Shown here: positions 16,900-26,034 of the stretch, piece after piece
Numbering within the stretch: position 1 is the first letter of the stretch
Layout of the letters: each line of letters begins with the position of its first letter
Assembly: GCF_003605385.1 (NCBI RefSeq)
Contig: NZ_QYTV02000002.1
Location: 435,412-499,411 of the forward strand
DNA from: Siminovitchia acidinfaciens
Lineage (GTDB): Bacteria > Bacillota > Bacilli > Bacillales > Bacillaceae_C
Direction of reading: 5' to 3'
DNA: 64,000 nucleotides
Notes under the pieces: model-generated
What the model saw: the letters and a program-made list of their open reading frames with translations, nothing else
Told to the model about the DNA's origin: nothing
Databases searched by the model: none
Translations under genes and position numbers: made by a program

Positions 16900-17738
16900 T
16901 AAATTTCACCACTTTTGATTAGCAAATGCTTATATTGATAGTATTTTAATGTAAAATCAGTTATTTTCCTTGTTGTTTTATAATTAACACCTGCTCCGAT
17001 TGCCATTGATGCCAGCGGCATCCCGGAAACCTTCCTCTTGGAAAGCATCAATATCATGCTGACTTTTAATAAGTGTTTCAGGGGCTCGTCAACCCACGAG
17101 GAATCCGTTATCCGCTCTGGCTCATGGTAATAAAATTGCTCGTCTCCCTTTTGAAGATCATTGATCAAATCTTCCCAGCCGAACATTTTAAGCCGTTCCG
17201 GCATCGTTGCTGTATGAAAAACTTTCAGGGTCTCAAGCAAACCTGCAGGAGACTGGACGTTATGTCCGAAAGACATGGCCATTAATTGGACAGCCCGCAA
17301 ATTAATGACAGCCATGGCAATTAAATCGCTTCCAACGAGGACAGTTCTACCTGAGCCCGTCATTCCTCCCTGTGCAAAAGAATAGAGTCGGTGTCTCGCT
17401 GCTTGCTGTTCAGCCAGGAATGTCAGTTGATCAATCGATAAATTCCTCAAATTTTCCAAAGTATCAATATCATCGTTCATGGAACGAGCAGTCTTTAAAA
17501 TCCGTTCCTCCGCATCTGATTGCAGTTGTGATTCTCTGAGCAGCGAATTCAAATGGAAAAGCCAGCCGTCGAGCTTTTCAAAAAATTGAATTTGCAATGA
17601 ATCAGGCAATAGTGAAAATGCTTGTTCCATCCATTTATCATATGTGTTCTCAATATCGGTAGTCTCATATTCAAATAATGTTTGGCGCCATTCCTGCAGA
17701 TCTTCCCAAATCTGTTCGTCTCTTCTTGTCCAATTCAT
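16899..17738 (-). CDS. EcsC-family protein
   Basis: A 279-aa protein of the EcsC family, named for the third gene of the B. subtilis ecs locus; its biochemical role is unknown. The sequence begins MNWTRRDEQIWEDLQEWRQ and has a central glycine/alanine-rich stretch (SFAQGGMTGSGRTVLVGSDLIAMAVINLRAVQLMAMSFG) that could lie in or on a membrane. I start at 17738, with AAAGG nine bases upstream; ATGs 3 and 7 codons earlier overlap that site. Its stop overlaps the moaB start, an arrangement that suggests cotranscription without implying shared function. Confidence 0.8.
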   Translation of the reverse strand: MNWTRRDEQIWEDLQEWRQTLFEYETTDIENTYDKWMEQAFSLLPDSLQIQFFEKLDGWLFHLNSLLRESQLQSDAEERILKTARSMNDDIDTLENLRNLSIDQLTFLAEQQAARHRLYSFAQGGMTGSGRTVLVGSDLIAMAVINLRAVQLMAMSFGHNVQSPAGLLETLKVFHTATMPERLKMFGWEDLINDLQKGDEQFYYHEPERITDSSWVDEPLKHLLKVSMILMLSKRKVSGMPLASMAIGAGVNYKTTRKITDFTLKYYQYKHLLIKSGEI

Positions 17739-17808
17739 TGCAAGCATCCTTTCGTGCATTTATTTACTTAGTATAGAGAAGCGGAGTTTAAAACTCAAAG
17801 CAGGCACA

Positions 17809-18999
17809 TCATGCGGATATGACCCGCATGACATCACGTGCAATCATAATTTCTTCGTTTGTAGGAATCACAAGCACTTTTACAGGGGAATAGGAGTAAT
17901 TTAAAAAAGCCTCTTTTCCTATGACCTTATTTAAGTCAGGGTCCCAATACACGCCCATGAATTGTAGCCCTTTCAGTACTTTCGCCCGGATAAAACTACT
18001 GTTTTCTCCAATACCAGCTGTAAAAATGATGGCATCTACCCCGGACATCCGGGCTGCATACGAACCTAGATATTTATGAATCCGATCTGCAAAAATATCC
18101 AAGGCCAGTTCTGCCCGATGGTTTCCTCTCGCCGCTTCCAATTCAATATCCCGCAGGTCGCTTGAAAAACCTGAAACACCGAGCATTCCAGATTTCTTAT
18201 TCAAAATATCCAAAACCTCATCTGCTGATCTATCCGTTTTTTCCATTAAAAATGGGATGAGCGCCGGGTCAATATTTCCCGATCTTGTTCCCATAGTTAC
18301 ACCTGCAAGCGGTGTAAAGCCCATGGACGTATCGATCGATTTTCCACCCTTGATCGCGGCAATACTTGCGCCGTTGCCCAAATGGCAGGAAATGAGTCTC
18401 AATTGCTCCAACGGCCGGCCAAGGATTTCTGCCGCTCTCTGTGAGACGTATTTATGTGAGGTTCCATGAAACCCGTACTTCCGGATGCCGAATTTCTTAT
18501 AATAATCATAAGGCAAACTGTACAGGAAGGAGCTCTCCGGCATTGTTTGATGGAATGCCGTATCAAAGACAGCCGCCTGGGGGACATTGGGGAGCACCTT
18601 ATGAAATTCTTTGATTCCCACAATATTAGCTGGGTTATGGAGGGGAGCCAGTTCAACGAGATCCTCTATTTCTTTCAACGTTTCATTGGTAATCAAAACA
18701 GAATCGTTGAACTTCTCTCCTCCATGGACAACCCTGTGGCCTACTCCGTCCAAATCATTCAAGGATCGAATGGTGCCATTCGTCACAAGACGGTCCAAAA
18801 GCAGCTTGATTGCCAGTTCATGATTAGGTAAATCAAGCTTTTCTTTGAATCTTTTTTCATTTACCGTCATTGACAATAATGAGTCCGGCAAGCCAATGCG
18901 CTCAATAATTCCTTTGGCAATGACTTTTTCTTCAGGCATCTGAAACAGCTGAAATTTAATAGACGAGCTCCCCGCATTGACAGCAATCACTTTCGCCAA
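17809..18999 (-). CDS. ackA: acetate kinase
   Basis: Converts acetyl phosphate and ADP to acetate and ATP in overflow metabolism. The 396-aa protein begins [18 protein letters not shown] and contains the signatures [24 protein letters not shown] and [29 protein letters not shown] start at the TTG at 18999 because AAAGGATGAT matches the 16S tail at proper distance and the protein then aligns with known AckA N-termini; an ATG three codons upstream overlaps that site. It follows ytxK by 12 bases, the same pair as in B. subtilis. Confidence 0.95.
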   Translation of the reverse strand: MAKVIAVNAGSSSIKFQLFQMPEEKVIAKGIIERIGLPDSLLSMTVNEKRFKEKLDLPNHELAIKLLLDRLVTNGTIRSLNDLDGVGHRVVHGGEKFNDSVLITNETLKEIEDLVELAPLHNPANIVGIKEFHKVLPNVPQAAVFDTAFHQTMPESSFLYSLPYDYYKKFGIRKYGFHGTSHKYVSQRAAEILGRPLEQLRLISCHLGNGASIAAIKGGKSIDTSMGFTPLAGVTMGTRSGNIDPALIPFLMEKTDRSADEVLDILNKKSGMLGVSGFSSDLRDIELEAARGNHRAELALDIFADRIHKYLGSYAARMSGVDAIIFTAGIGENSSFIRAKVLKGLQFMGVYWDPDLNKVIGKEAFLNYSYSPVKVLVIPTNEEIMIARDVMRVISA

Positions 19000-19011
19000 A
19001 GTTATCATCCT

Positions 19012-20013
19012 TTAAAGTGTCTGTTTTTTATTATCTTTAAACCATTTTTCCATCTTCATGAGAATCCGGTCCATCGCTTCTTTGTTGGATAGCTTAGGAA
19101 TCGCAGCCAACAAAACCTCTTTTGGAGCTTTTACTCCTGGCTTTTTCTTTTGGAGGACCAGAATGCTTTTGGCAGCCTGACTGTTTGCGAACATGGAAGG
19201 CGGGAGTTGCAATACCGCTTGTATATAAACCGTTTCCTTTAAATACTCATGCAGCTTTGGAGCTTCCTCCGTCTCAAACAAATTGTTTGGAATGAGGAAA
19301 AACAAATAACCACCAGGTTTGGTATGGTTGATGCTTTGTTCAATGAATAAATGATGTGCGTATGAATGTCCTTCTTCTTTTTTCAGTGAGTAACTCGCCG
19401 CGTTTGCATCATCCGGATAATATCCTACCGGCAAATCACAAACGACCGCATCAACCGGATCAATAAAGAGAGGTTGTAATGCATCTTGATTAAAAAGTTC
19501 AACACCCTGCATTTGAAGGTTCGCACCTGTATATGCCAACTTTAATAGCAGATCGTCGACATCCACCCCGTAGGCTTTCATCCGGGTTTCCTGCCCTTTT
19601 CGATTTAGTATGGACATGAGCAGATTGCCGGTGCCGACCGCAGGATCAAGGATCGATATTTCACTTTGATCTGCCATAAACTTCCCAATTAAATAATTAA
19701 TAAAATAGCCTATAGTATCCGGCGTCATTTGGTGATTAGCCTGGACGTTCTCTTTCATGCCTTTTAAAATGGCAAATTGGAATGCTCTCCGAACATCTTC
19801 ACTGCTGTATGCTGGCAATTGAATCTCCGAATATTTTTTTTCCAGCCTTTTTTTAGTAATTTCACTGACTTCAGACTGCATAATCTTCTGCTGAAAAATA
19901 TTTTCTCCTGTTTCTGCCAAAGATTCCAAATATGTAGTTTGTAACTCTTCTTGTAATATCTCTGTTGTATCATCAAACAAAGAAAACAATTTTTCTATCG
20001 GCAATTTCTTCAA
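19012..20013 (-). CDS. ytxK: class I SAM-dependent methyltransferase, YtxK
   Basis: A 333-aa protein of the N6-adenine methyltransferase-like family. The SAM site is ILDPAVGTGNLLMSIL (near residue 120) and the catalytic motif position reads DLPVGYYPD instead of a canonical NPPY. It lacks a restriction partner. The natural substrate of YtxK is not established, and it is not likely to be a DNA modification enzyme of an R-M system. It starts at TTG with GGGGTGG upstream and is cotranscribed with ackA. Confidence 0.88.
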   Translation of the reverse strand: MKKLPIEKLFSLFDDTTEILQEELQTTYLESLAETGENIFQQKIMQSEVSEITKKRLEKKYSEIQLPAYSSEDVRRAFQFAILKGMKENVQANHQMTPDTIGYFINYLIGKFMADQSEISILDPAVGTGNLLMSILNRKGQETRMKAYGVDVDDLLLKLAYTGANLQMQGVELFNQDALQPLFIDPVDAVVCDLPVGYYPDDANAASYSLKKEEGHSYAHHLFIEQSINHTKPGGYLFFLIPNNLFETEEAPKLHEYLKETVYIQAVLQLPPSMFANSQAAKSILVLQKKKPGVKAPKEVLLAAIPKLSNKEAMDRILMKMEKWFKDNKKQTL

Positions 20014-20036
20014 TATATTTCCACCCCATTAAGAAA

Positions 20037-20340
20037 GCGTTAGGCGCCCGTTCTATCGGCGACAAGCATAAGGCGAATTTTGATGAGACAGTTCCTCAGC
20101 CACCACAGTAAAGCTGCTTACCTAATGACTTCGTGAGAAACATCTCTGAATATGCTTTATGCAGCTTTGCGACGAGCCGAACAAAGCTTCCTCGAATAAG
20201 CTATGGCGCAGGAGCACATTCATCCCGAATAAGCTTCCCGGCAATTTGTGACCTCGAGCCGATGGCGCCTGGCCGCCTAATACCGCCACGTCCTGTGGCA
20301 CCGGCGGCACTAGGACGTCCTGTCCGTCGAAGCTAGACAA
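20037..20340 (+). repeat. dispersed element family A, long copy A6
   Basis: A roughly 300-base copy filling the gap between tpx and ytxK. It contains the long 5' module (CAGCTTTGCGACGAG, GCTTCCTCGAATAAGCT, GCAGGAGCACA) and the 3' core (GCCACGTCCTGTGGC, AGGACGTCCT, AGCTAGAC). An open frame on the minus strand reading DGQDVLVPP is repeat-encoded. Confidence 0.85.
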
Positions 20341-20442
20341 AGCGCATATTTTTTCTAAAGATAACATAGCCTGATTTTATGCCTTCTTATCTTTTAAAAA
20401 ACTTCTTCCTATATTTTATCTATGTCCATCGCCTTAAACAAG

Positions 20443-20465
20443 AAAAAACCCCGGGAATGCCGGGG
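20443..20465 (-). terminator. tpx terminator
   Basis: On the minus strand CCCCGG pairs with CCGGGG around a short loop, followed by TTTTTT, nine bases past the tpx stop. Confidence 0.85.
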
Positions 20466-20473
20466 AGAATTCT

Positions 20474-20968
20474 TTATTGTGCATTTTTCGCCGCCTCTAT
20501 AGCAGCTTCATAATCCGGGTGATTCGTACCTTCGCTTACATATTCTGCATAAGTAACTTTGTCATTGCTGTCAATGACAAAAACACTGCGTGCAAGGAGC
20601 CTGAACTCTTTCATGATGACACCATACGCTTCGCCGAAAGAAAGATCTCTGTGATCTGAAAAAATCTTCGCCTGGCCTAAACTATTTTCTCCGGCCCAAC
20701 GTTTTTGGGCAAACGGCAGATCTACGGAGATTGTCAGTATGGTCGCGTTTTCAAGCGCGGCTTCTTCATTGAACCGCTTTGTTTGGGCGGCACATACCCC
20801 CGTATCGACTGATGGTACAACACTGATTACGCGTACCCCGGTGAAGTCGCTTAACTTCACTTCAGAAAGCTCTTGGTCTAGCACAGTAAAATCTGGGGCT
20901 TTGTCACCCGGTTTTACGACATTTCCTTCCAATGTGATTGGATTTCCTATAAACGTAACAGCTGGCAT
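20474..20968 (-). CDS. tpx: thiol peroxidase lacking the usual resolving cysteine
   Basis: A 164-aa atypical peroxiredoxin that reduces peroxides in the cytoplasm. The peroxidatic cysteine is intact (PSVDTGVCAAQTKRFNEEA, Cys59), with the conserved SDHRDLSFGEAYGV and LLARSVFVID segments. In most Tpx proteins the resolving cysteine lies in FAQxRxCG; here the segment is FAQKRWAGENS, so position 92 is Ala (codon GCC). The enzyme must therefore work as a 1-Cys form or use another thiol. GGAGG precedes the ATG. It stands upstream of ytxK-ackA, separated by a terminator and a repeat element. Confidence 0.94.
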   Translation of the reverse strand: MPAVTFIGNPITLEGNVVKPGDKAPDFTVLDQELSEVKLSDFTGVRVISVVPSVDTGVCAAQTKRFNEEAALENATILTISVDLPFAQKRWAGENSLGQAKIFSDHRDLSFGEAYGVIMKEFRLLARSVFVIDSNDKVTYAEYVSEGTNHPDYEAAIEAAKNAQ

Positions 20969-21050
20969 ACATCATTCCTCCTTGTCCATTATCTCTTAAT
21001 CATCCAGGAATTCTCCAGGAATAGCAAGGAAAAAGTTGCCAGCAATCGAG

Positions 21051-21512
21051 TCAAATGTCATAATCCAGCTGCTGTTTCTCATCTGATTTTTGATTCTTGG
21101 CGCGAACCTGCTGGGAGCTTTTCATCATCGTTTGAATTTTATCGAAGGCAACTGGTGCCATATCGACCATTTTTTCAAATAAGTGGGTGTTTTGTTCCAA
21201 GCGGAGCATGTTCACCCCCTGGGAATTGACGACCAAAAAGGCAATGGGGGTAATAGAGACTCCTCCGCCGCTCCCACCTCCAAACGGAAGCCCTGCTGAT
21301 TCATCCTCTGATGAACCTATTGAGGAGGAATCGCCTCCCCCTGAAGAAAATTCACTGCCTCCCATGGCAAAACCGAAGCCGACTTTGGACACGGTCAGGA
21401 TCACTCCACCGTCTGGAGTTTCAACCGGATCTCCAACGATTGTATTCACGTCGATCATTTCTTTCAAATTCTCCATCGCTGTCGTCATTAAACCCTTGAT
21501 TGGATGTTCCAT
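21051..21512 (-). CDS. ytfJ: sporulation protein YtfJ (GerW family)
   Basis: A 153-aa GerW/YtfJ-family protein, expressed in the forespore in B. subtilis and linked to germination. The domain runs from IVGDPVETPDGGVILTVSKVGFGFAMGGSEF (residues about 25-55) through a glycine/serine-rich segment to ITPIAFLVVNSQGVNMLRLE. AGGAGG lies ten bases before the ATG. The start lies 92 bases inside the upstream ytfI frame, so the two genes overlap unusually far. Confidence 0.9.
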   Translation of the reverse strand: MEHPIKGLMTTAMENLKEMIDVNTIVGDPVETPDGGVILTVSKVGFGFAMGGSEFSSGGGDSSSIGSSEDESAGLPFGGGSGGGVSITPIAFLVVNSQGVNMLRLEQNTHLFEKMVDMAPVAFDKIQTMMKSSQQVRAKNQKSDEKQQLDYDI

Positions 21513-22122
21513 TATTTTCGATCCTCCTGTTATTCAGCTTCTTCCAATTTTTATACAATCTAAACATAGTCAATATAGCTTTTCCTGTCCTAATCGATAG
21601 CATACATGAAAGTTCCGACTCAAATCCTATGGAATTGAAGAGAGGAAAAAAGGTAATCTCCGGATCTTTTTTCATCGGTACATATCGCTTCAGCCAAGCC
21701 TCAATGACTCCTTTAATAGACCATGCTGCGCCCGCAAGCCTGCCAGTCAATGCGGCATCACCCAAACCTGCGCAGGAACGCCAAATGAAGCAAAGGATGT
21801 CCAGCTTTTTGATGGCCTCCAAAACAGGATGCTTCATTTCTTTGATTACGCTGCTAGTTGGTGCGTCTTTCAGCTTCTCTTGCCATTTATGGATAGTCCT
21901 AGGAGTTTCATCATCATTCACCTGTTGGGATATCAGTTCTTTAATATCCAGGCATCTTTTGATTCTAATCAGCCCATAGACAGCTTTTACATGTATGTTT
22001 AGCGTACATTCGGAAAGATTTTTCATCCGAAAAGAAAATTCCAATTTGACTTTTGACATAAGTAAAGCAACAATAACAAATAACAAAGCGGCGGCAACAA
22101 ACCCAATCATGCTTCCATTCAT
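21421..22122 (-). CDS. ytfI: DUF2953 membrane protein, YtfI-like
   Basis: A 233-aa protein with one N-terminal transmembrane segment (IGFVAAALLFVIVALLM) and a DUF2953 body containing DIKELISQQVNDDE and LAGAAWSIKGVIEAWLKRYVP. Its function is unknown; it sits next to ytfJ as in B. subtilis. I start at 22122 (CCGGAGG upstream) and not at the distant upstream ATG, which would run through the yteJ terminator. The last 30 residues (from about IENNGTSNQG) overlap the ytfJ coding region in another frame and look unlike the family, so the original stop may have been lost by a small frameshift. Confidence 0.82.
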   Translation of the reverse strand: MNGSMIGFVAAALLFVIVALLMSKVKLEFSFRMKNLSECTLNIHVKAVYGLIRIKRCLDIKELISQQVNDDETPRTIHKWQEKLKDAPTSSVIKEMKHPVLEAIKKLDILCFIWRSCAGLGDAALTGRLAGAAWSIKGVIEAWLKRYVPMKKDPEITFFPLFNSIGFESELSCMLSIRTGKAILTMFRLYKNWKKLNNRRIENNGTSNQGFNDDSDGEFERNDRREYNRWRSG

Positions 22123-22155
22123 GTTTATACCTCCGGTTATCAGTCTCACCGAAGC

Positions 22156-22191
22156 AAAAAAAAAATAAACCCGCTTACGAATAAGCGGGTT
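22156..22191 (-). terminator. terminator overlapping the yteJ stop
   Basis: On the minus strand AACCCGCTTA pairs perfectly with TAAGCGGGTT, followed by an A-broken T run. The stop codon of yteJ lies inside the stem. Confidence 0.85.
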
Positions 22192-22663
22192 CGACCGTCT
22201 CATGGCGGTCATGAATAACGGCAGTGTCAGCAAACATATCGTGTAATGCCTGCTTTTTTGGTGTAAATGCGGCAATGACATATAAAATCCATATGGTAGC
22301 AGATATATAACGTCCAATCCACTCTCTGAAAATAACAGTGCTCCAAGTTAACGTTTCATCATTCAACGGAATGACTTTTAAACCGAAAACCATTTTACCA
22401 AGCGTCTGGCCGAAAAATTTTGTCATCAGGACAAAGTATAAGTAGAAAACCAGCGCACTTACAATATTGAAGGGTGTAATGATTCCACCGGTGCCAAGCT
22501 CAAGGTCCAATGCACGGAACAATGGTTTCACAATGATTCCGCTCACACTGGCTATGACGATAAGATCGAGCAAATAAGCCCAAAACCTCATCCAAAACCC
22601 TCCATATTGGACAACAGGCTGCGGATCTCTCATGCGTAATTCATTCATTTGCATATCATCCAT
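22175..22663 (-). CDS. yteJ: RDD-family membrane protein, YteJ
   Basis: A 162-aa polytopic RDD-family protein with three hydrophobic segments. The family Arg and Asp residues are seen in GGFWMRFWAYLLDLIVIASVSG and in FFGQTLGKMVFGLKVIPLNDETLTWSTVIFREWIGRYIS. Its function is unknown. In B. subtilis YteJ partners with SppA and restrains its peptidase activity in lantibiotic resistance. I start at 22663, where GGAGGTGG lies upstream, and not at the ATG nine codons earlier. It follows sppA with an 18-base gap. Confidence 0.86.
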   Translation of the reverse strand: MDDMQMNELRMRDPQPVVQYGGFWMRFWAYLLDLIVIASVSGIIVKPLFRALDLELGTGGIITPFNIVSALVFYLYFVLMTKFFGQTLGKMVFGLKVIPLNDETLTWSTVIFREWIGRYISATIWILYVIAAFTPKKQALHDMFADTAVIHDRHETVEPAYS

Positions 22664-22679
22664 GGGTTTTCCACCTCCA

Positions 22680-23684
22680 TCATTGGGCATATAAGTACAT
22701 CATTCTTGGGGAGTTAGGCTTCGACAACATGTTCACCAGCTCACCCATTTCGGATTTGCCCGTAAGCTTTTGAGCGGTCAATGAAAAGAGCGATCCAAGC
22801 CCTGTAGATGAGGAGTATTTGATCACCTCAGCACCTTTTAATTTATGGTCTTTTTTCATAGCTTCGATGACGTCTTCCGTATAGCCAAAATCATCAATCA
22901 AGTTTAACTCTTTAGCCTGTCGCCCGTCATAGACACGCCCGTCAGCCAATTTTCGGACTTGGTCTTCTTTCATATCTCGTCCTTCAGCGATGATTCTTAC
23001 AAATTCATTGTAAGAATTCGTCAGCATGCTTTCGAGAATTTCCACTTCCTCAGGCGTCATCTTTCGATGACCACTCATAATGTCTTTGAATTTACCACTT
23101 TTTATTGTCATAAAATCAATCCCAAGATTGTCCGTCAGTTCGCTGTAGTTTACCCCTTGCATGATGACACCGAGCGAACCAGTCAACGTTTCGGGGCTGG
23201 CAAAAATTTTGTCTGCCGGAGCTGATATGTAATAACCGCCTGAAGCTGCCATAGATCCCATTGATACATATACAGGTTTTTCCGTATCCTTTTGGATTTC
23301 CACGATTTTATGGCGGATTTCTGCTGATTCATTCGTCCCGCCTCCAGGTGAATTCACGCGTAAAACAATCCCCTTGATACTGTCATCCTCTTTTACCTGA
23401 TTCAGCTGCTTCATAAAATCCCTGTGCGAATACCCGGGTGATGACAAGTAAGACCGTGCGTCCCCGGTATCCTGGATTACCCCATCCACTTCCAGTACCG
23501 CGATTCTTTTTAAAGCATTTCCGGAATCGATCACTTCTTCTCCGTAAGTTTGCCCTGCCATCATATTTTCCTTAAACATTTTTGTAAAATCACCAAAAAT
23601 GAATGCACTCGCCATATTGACGATAACTGAAAAGAAAAATACACCAGCTGCTATTCCAAGTGCTGCCCATCTCTTTCCATTCAA
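22680..23684 (-). CDS. sppA: signal peptide peptidase SppA
   Basis: A 335-aa membrane-anchored serine protease of the S49 family that degrades remnant signal peptides at the outer face of the membrane. One N-terminal helix ([17 protein letters not shown]) is followed by the Clp-like protease core. SMAASGGYY holds the nucleophilic Ser and [15 protein letters not shown] the general-base Lys; [16 protein letters not shown] is also conserved. I choose the TTG at 23684, with GGGAGG eight bases upstream, which gives exactly the B. subtilis length. In-frame ATGs further up lack ribosome-binding sites. Confidence 0.93.
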   Translation of the reverse strand: MNGKRWAALGIAAGVFFFSVIVNMASAFIFGDFTKMFKENMMAGQTYGEEVIDSGNALKRIAVLEVDGVIQDTGDARSYLSSPGYSHRDFMKQLNQVKEDDSIKGIVLRVNSPGGGTNESAEIRHKIVEIQKDTEKPVYVSMGSMAASGGYYISAPADKIFASPETLTGSLGVIMQGVNYSELTDNLGIDFMTIKSGKFKDIMSGHRKMTPEEVEILESMLTNSYNEFVRIIAEGRDMKEDQVRKLADGRVYDGRQAKELNLIDDFGYTEDVIEAMKKDHKLKGAEVIKYSSSTGLGSLFSLTAQKLTGKSEMGELVNMLSKPNSPRMMYLYAQ

Positions 23685-23832
23685 AAGTAATTCCTCCCTT
23701 CTTCTTTTCCATACGAATGAACTTTCAAGAAGTTTCAAAATCATGTTAAACTGAAAAACATACACCACATTGTAGCAAATATTGGAAAGCTAAGAAAGAA
23801 AATACCGTTTTGTTACGGGAGGCATTAATAAA

Positions 23833-24651
23833 ATGAAGGATTCCAGGAAAAACATCTTCTTTTTTTACAAACATATCTTTTATCAAAATGAGAAGATTCT
23901 TGCGGAGAAGGTGGCTTCTTTGCAAGAAGCCGCAAAAATGTATGGATTTACGATAGTAGATGAGGCAAAGGATGCCGATATTATTGCAAGCATTGGCGGA
24001 GACGGCACATTCCTCCAAGCGGTCCGCAGGACGGGATTCCGTCAGGATGCCCTATATCTAGGTATAGATGACGATGAATTCCGCGGTCTCTATTGCGACT
24101 TTCAGCTGGACAATTTGCCGGAAATGGTCGAGGCCATGAAAATGGAGCAGGTCGAAGTGAGAAAGTACCCCGTCATTCAGGTTGATATCGACAATGAAGC
24201 AGCTTTTTATTGCCTGAATGAATTTACCATTCGCTCTGCCATTATCAAGACATTGGTCATTGACGTTTTCATTGATGACCTTCACTTTGAAACATTTCGA
24301 GGAGACGGGATGGTCATCGCCACCCCGACAGGAAGCACTGCTTATAATAAATCAGTAAGAGGAGCGGTTGTGGATCCGCTGCTGCCTTGTCTACAGGTAA
24401 ACGAAATGGCATCCTTGAACAGCAACCGCTACCGAACACTGGGCGCCCCATTTTTATTAAGCAAGGATCGCACACTTACACTTAAGGTTATCCCTGAAGG
24501 CAATGATTTTCCGACAATGGGAATGGATAACGAGGCATTGAGCATACAGCATGTGAAAAAAGTGAATATCCGGCTGAGCGACAAGGTTGTTAAAACACTC
24601 AAGCTGAAAAATAACTCCTTTTGGGAAAAGGTGAAAAGGACATTTCTTTAA
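23833..24651 (+). CDS. nadK2: NAD kinase, NadK2 (YtdI) type
   Basis: Phosphorylates NAD to NADP. The 272-aa protein has the GGDGT loop (IIASIGGDGTFLQAVRR), the NEF motif (LNEFTIRS) and the TPTGSTAYNKS glycine/threonine segment of NAD kinases. Position opposite sppA and sequence fit the second Bacillus enzyme (YtdI, NadK2). GGGAGG lies ten bases before the ATG. It is divergent from sppA with about 150 bases between, and a long copy of the dispersed element begins right after its stop codon. Confidence 0.92.
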   Translation: MKDSRKNIFFFYKHIFYQNEKILAEKVASLQEAAKMYGFTIVDEAKDADIIASIGGDGTFLQAVRRTGFRQDALYLGIDDDEFRGLYCDFQLDNLPEMVEAMKMEQVEVRKYPVIQVDIDNEAAFYCLNEFTIRSAIIKTLVIDVFIDDLHFETFRGDGMVIATPTGSTAYNKSVRGAVVDPLLPCLQVNEMASLNSNRYRTLGAPFLLSKDRTLTLKVIPEGNDFPTMGMDNEALSIQHVKKVNIRLSDKVVKTLKLKNNSFWEKVKRTFL

Positions 24652-25000
24652 AGAAAAGCGCAAGCGGCTTGCTCAGCGCGGGCAAACAAGACGATTCCCG
24701 ATGAGGCAGTTCTTCAGCCAAGTAGCTTTCTTGAAAACATCATGAGTAATCTTCTTGAATATGCAACATGCAGCTTTGCGACGAGGTGAGCATCTCTTCC
24801 TCGAATAAGCTTCGTCGCAAGGAGCACATTCTTCCTTGCGGGCCTGTGACCTCGAGAGGCAAGGTGCCTTGCCGCCTAAAGCCGCTACGTCCTGTGGCAC
24901 CGGCGGCACTAGGACATCCTGCCCGTCGGCAGGCTCATGCAGTGACGTCCTGTCGATTCGCCTGCACTAGAACGTCCTGTCCGTCAGAGCTAGACATAAC
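24652..25000 (+). repeat. dispersed element family A, longest copy A7, next to nadK2 stop
   Basis: About 345 bases beginning with AAAAGCGCAAGCGGC directly after the nadK2 stop. It holds the long 5' module (GCAGCTTTGCGACGAG, CTTCCTCGAATAAGCTTCG), the core hairpin (GCTACGTCCTGTGGC), and a doubled 3' module in which a CACTAGGAC-like stretch occurs twice. It ends at GAGCTAGACATAACG. Confidence 0.85.
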
Positions 25001-25034
25001 GTTTATTTTCCCTAACTGTAAAAAAAGTTTCCAC

Positions 25035-25066
25035 AAAAAAGAGAGCATCTGCGTAATGCTCTCTTA
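25035..25066 (-). terminator. terminator of the RarD-like gene
   Basis: On the minus strand AAGAGAGCAT pairs perfectly with ATGCTCTCTT around a seven-base loop and is followed by T residues. The stem begins within the stop codon region of the transporter gene. Confidence 0.85.
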
Positions 25067-25981
25067 AGCAATTTTATCCCGCTGTTTTGAATTCAATCCA
25101 GACCACTTGATTGTTGAGAGGGATACAATCAGCAATGCTCCCCAAATAAAAGTGAATGAAATCAATTGCGTTGTTCCGAATGGCTCATTATACAGAAAGA
25201 TTCCAAGTATCAACATGATAGTCGGTGCGATATATTGCAAAAATCCCATTAAATATAAAGGTACTTTCTGGACCCCCTTGGCAAAAAACAACAGCGGTAA
25301 GGCTGTAGCTGCTCCGGAGGCAATAATTAACAAATTGGTCTTCATGTCCCCGATAAAAGACATTTGGTCACCTTGGACGAATAGCATGACTATATAAAAA
25401 AGTGCAATTGGCATGACAGCCATTGTTTCCAATGTTAATCCGATGGAAGAATCAAACGGAAGTACTTTTTTGACCAACCCATATATCCCGAAAGAAAGAG
25501 CCAGTGCAAAGGAAATCCAAGGAAACTGGCCGTATGAAACCGTTAAAAAAATCACTCCGATCACAGCAAGGAAAAATGCAATGATATGGCTGCGCAGCAA
25601 TTTTTCCTTCAGAACCAGCACGCCCAGAACAATGCTTATGAGAGGATTAATATAATACCCAAGACTGGACTCAACAATTTTACCCGCATGGACGGACCAG
25701 ATAAAAATAAGCCAGTTTATGCTGATAAGAACCGAAACTGCAAGGAGGGCATACATCGCCTTGGGATTTTCCACCATTTGCCTAAAACTTTCTTTGAAGG
25801 AGGTGATCCTTTTTCCGATCAATAGAAGAATCAACATGAACCAGAAAGACCAAAATATCCGGTGTGCCAAAACTTCACCCGGTGGTACGTGATTAAGGGA
25901 CTTCCAATAAATTGGTAAAAACCCCCATAACAAGTAAGCCATAACCCCATCCATGATTCCTTCACGCTTTGTCTTGCTCAT
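25064..25981 (-). CDS. rarD: EamA-family transporter, RarD type
   Basis: A 305-aa inner-membrane protein with ten predicted helices in two EamA repeats. The sequence (GVMAYLLWGFLPIYWKSLNHVPPGEVLAHRIFWSF and FLQYIAPTIMLILGIFLYNEPF) is characteristic of the RarD branch. Substrates are not established. I start at 25981 (MSKTKREG) because GTGGGAG lies eight bases upstream; the GTG five codons earlier is part of that site. It is monocistronic with its own terminator. Confidence 0.88.
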   Translation of the reverse strand: MSKTKREGIMDGVMAYLLWGFLPIYWKSLNHVPPGEVLAHRIFWSFWFMLILLLIGKRITSFKESFRQMVENPKAMYALLAVSVLISINWLIFIWSVHAGKIVESSLGYYINPLISIVLGVLVLKEKLLRSHIIAFFLAVIGVIFLTVSYGQFPWISFALALSFGIYGLVKKVLPFDSSIGLTLETMAVMPIALFYIVMLFVQGDQMSFIGDMKTNLLIIASGAATALPLLFFAKGVQKVPLYLMGFLQYIAPTIMLILGIFLYNEPFGTTQLISFTFIWGALLIVSLSTIKWSGLNSKQRDKIA

Positions 25982-26034
25982 AGCCCCGTCTCCCACTCTT
26001 TAGATTCCCGAAATACTTTTATTATATAAGAAAC

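Noticed and set aside
19012-20013. DNA methyltransferase of a restriction-modification system
   Set aside because: The catalytic motif is DLPVGYYP instead of NPPY, no endonuclease is nearby, and order with ackA fits YtxK.
20122-20367. Minus-strand frame with DGQDVLVPPVPQDVA
   Set aside because: The peptide is encoded by the family A repeat and recurs with changes in other copies (13237-13458, 24673-24909, 48255-48500). It is not a gene.
22123-22317. N-terminal extension of ytfI by 65 codons
   Set aside because: It would pass through the yteJ terminator and overlap yteJ coding sequence. A good ribosome-binding site marks the later ATG at 22122.
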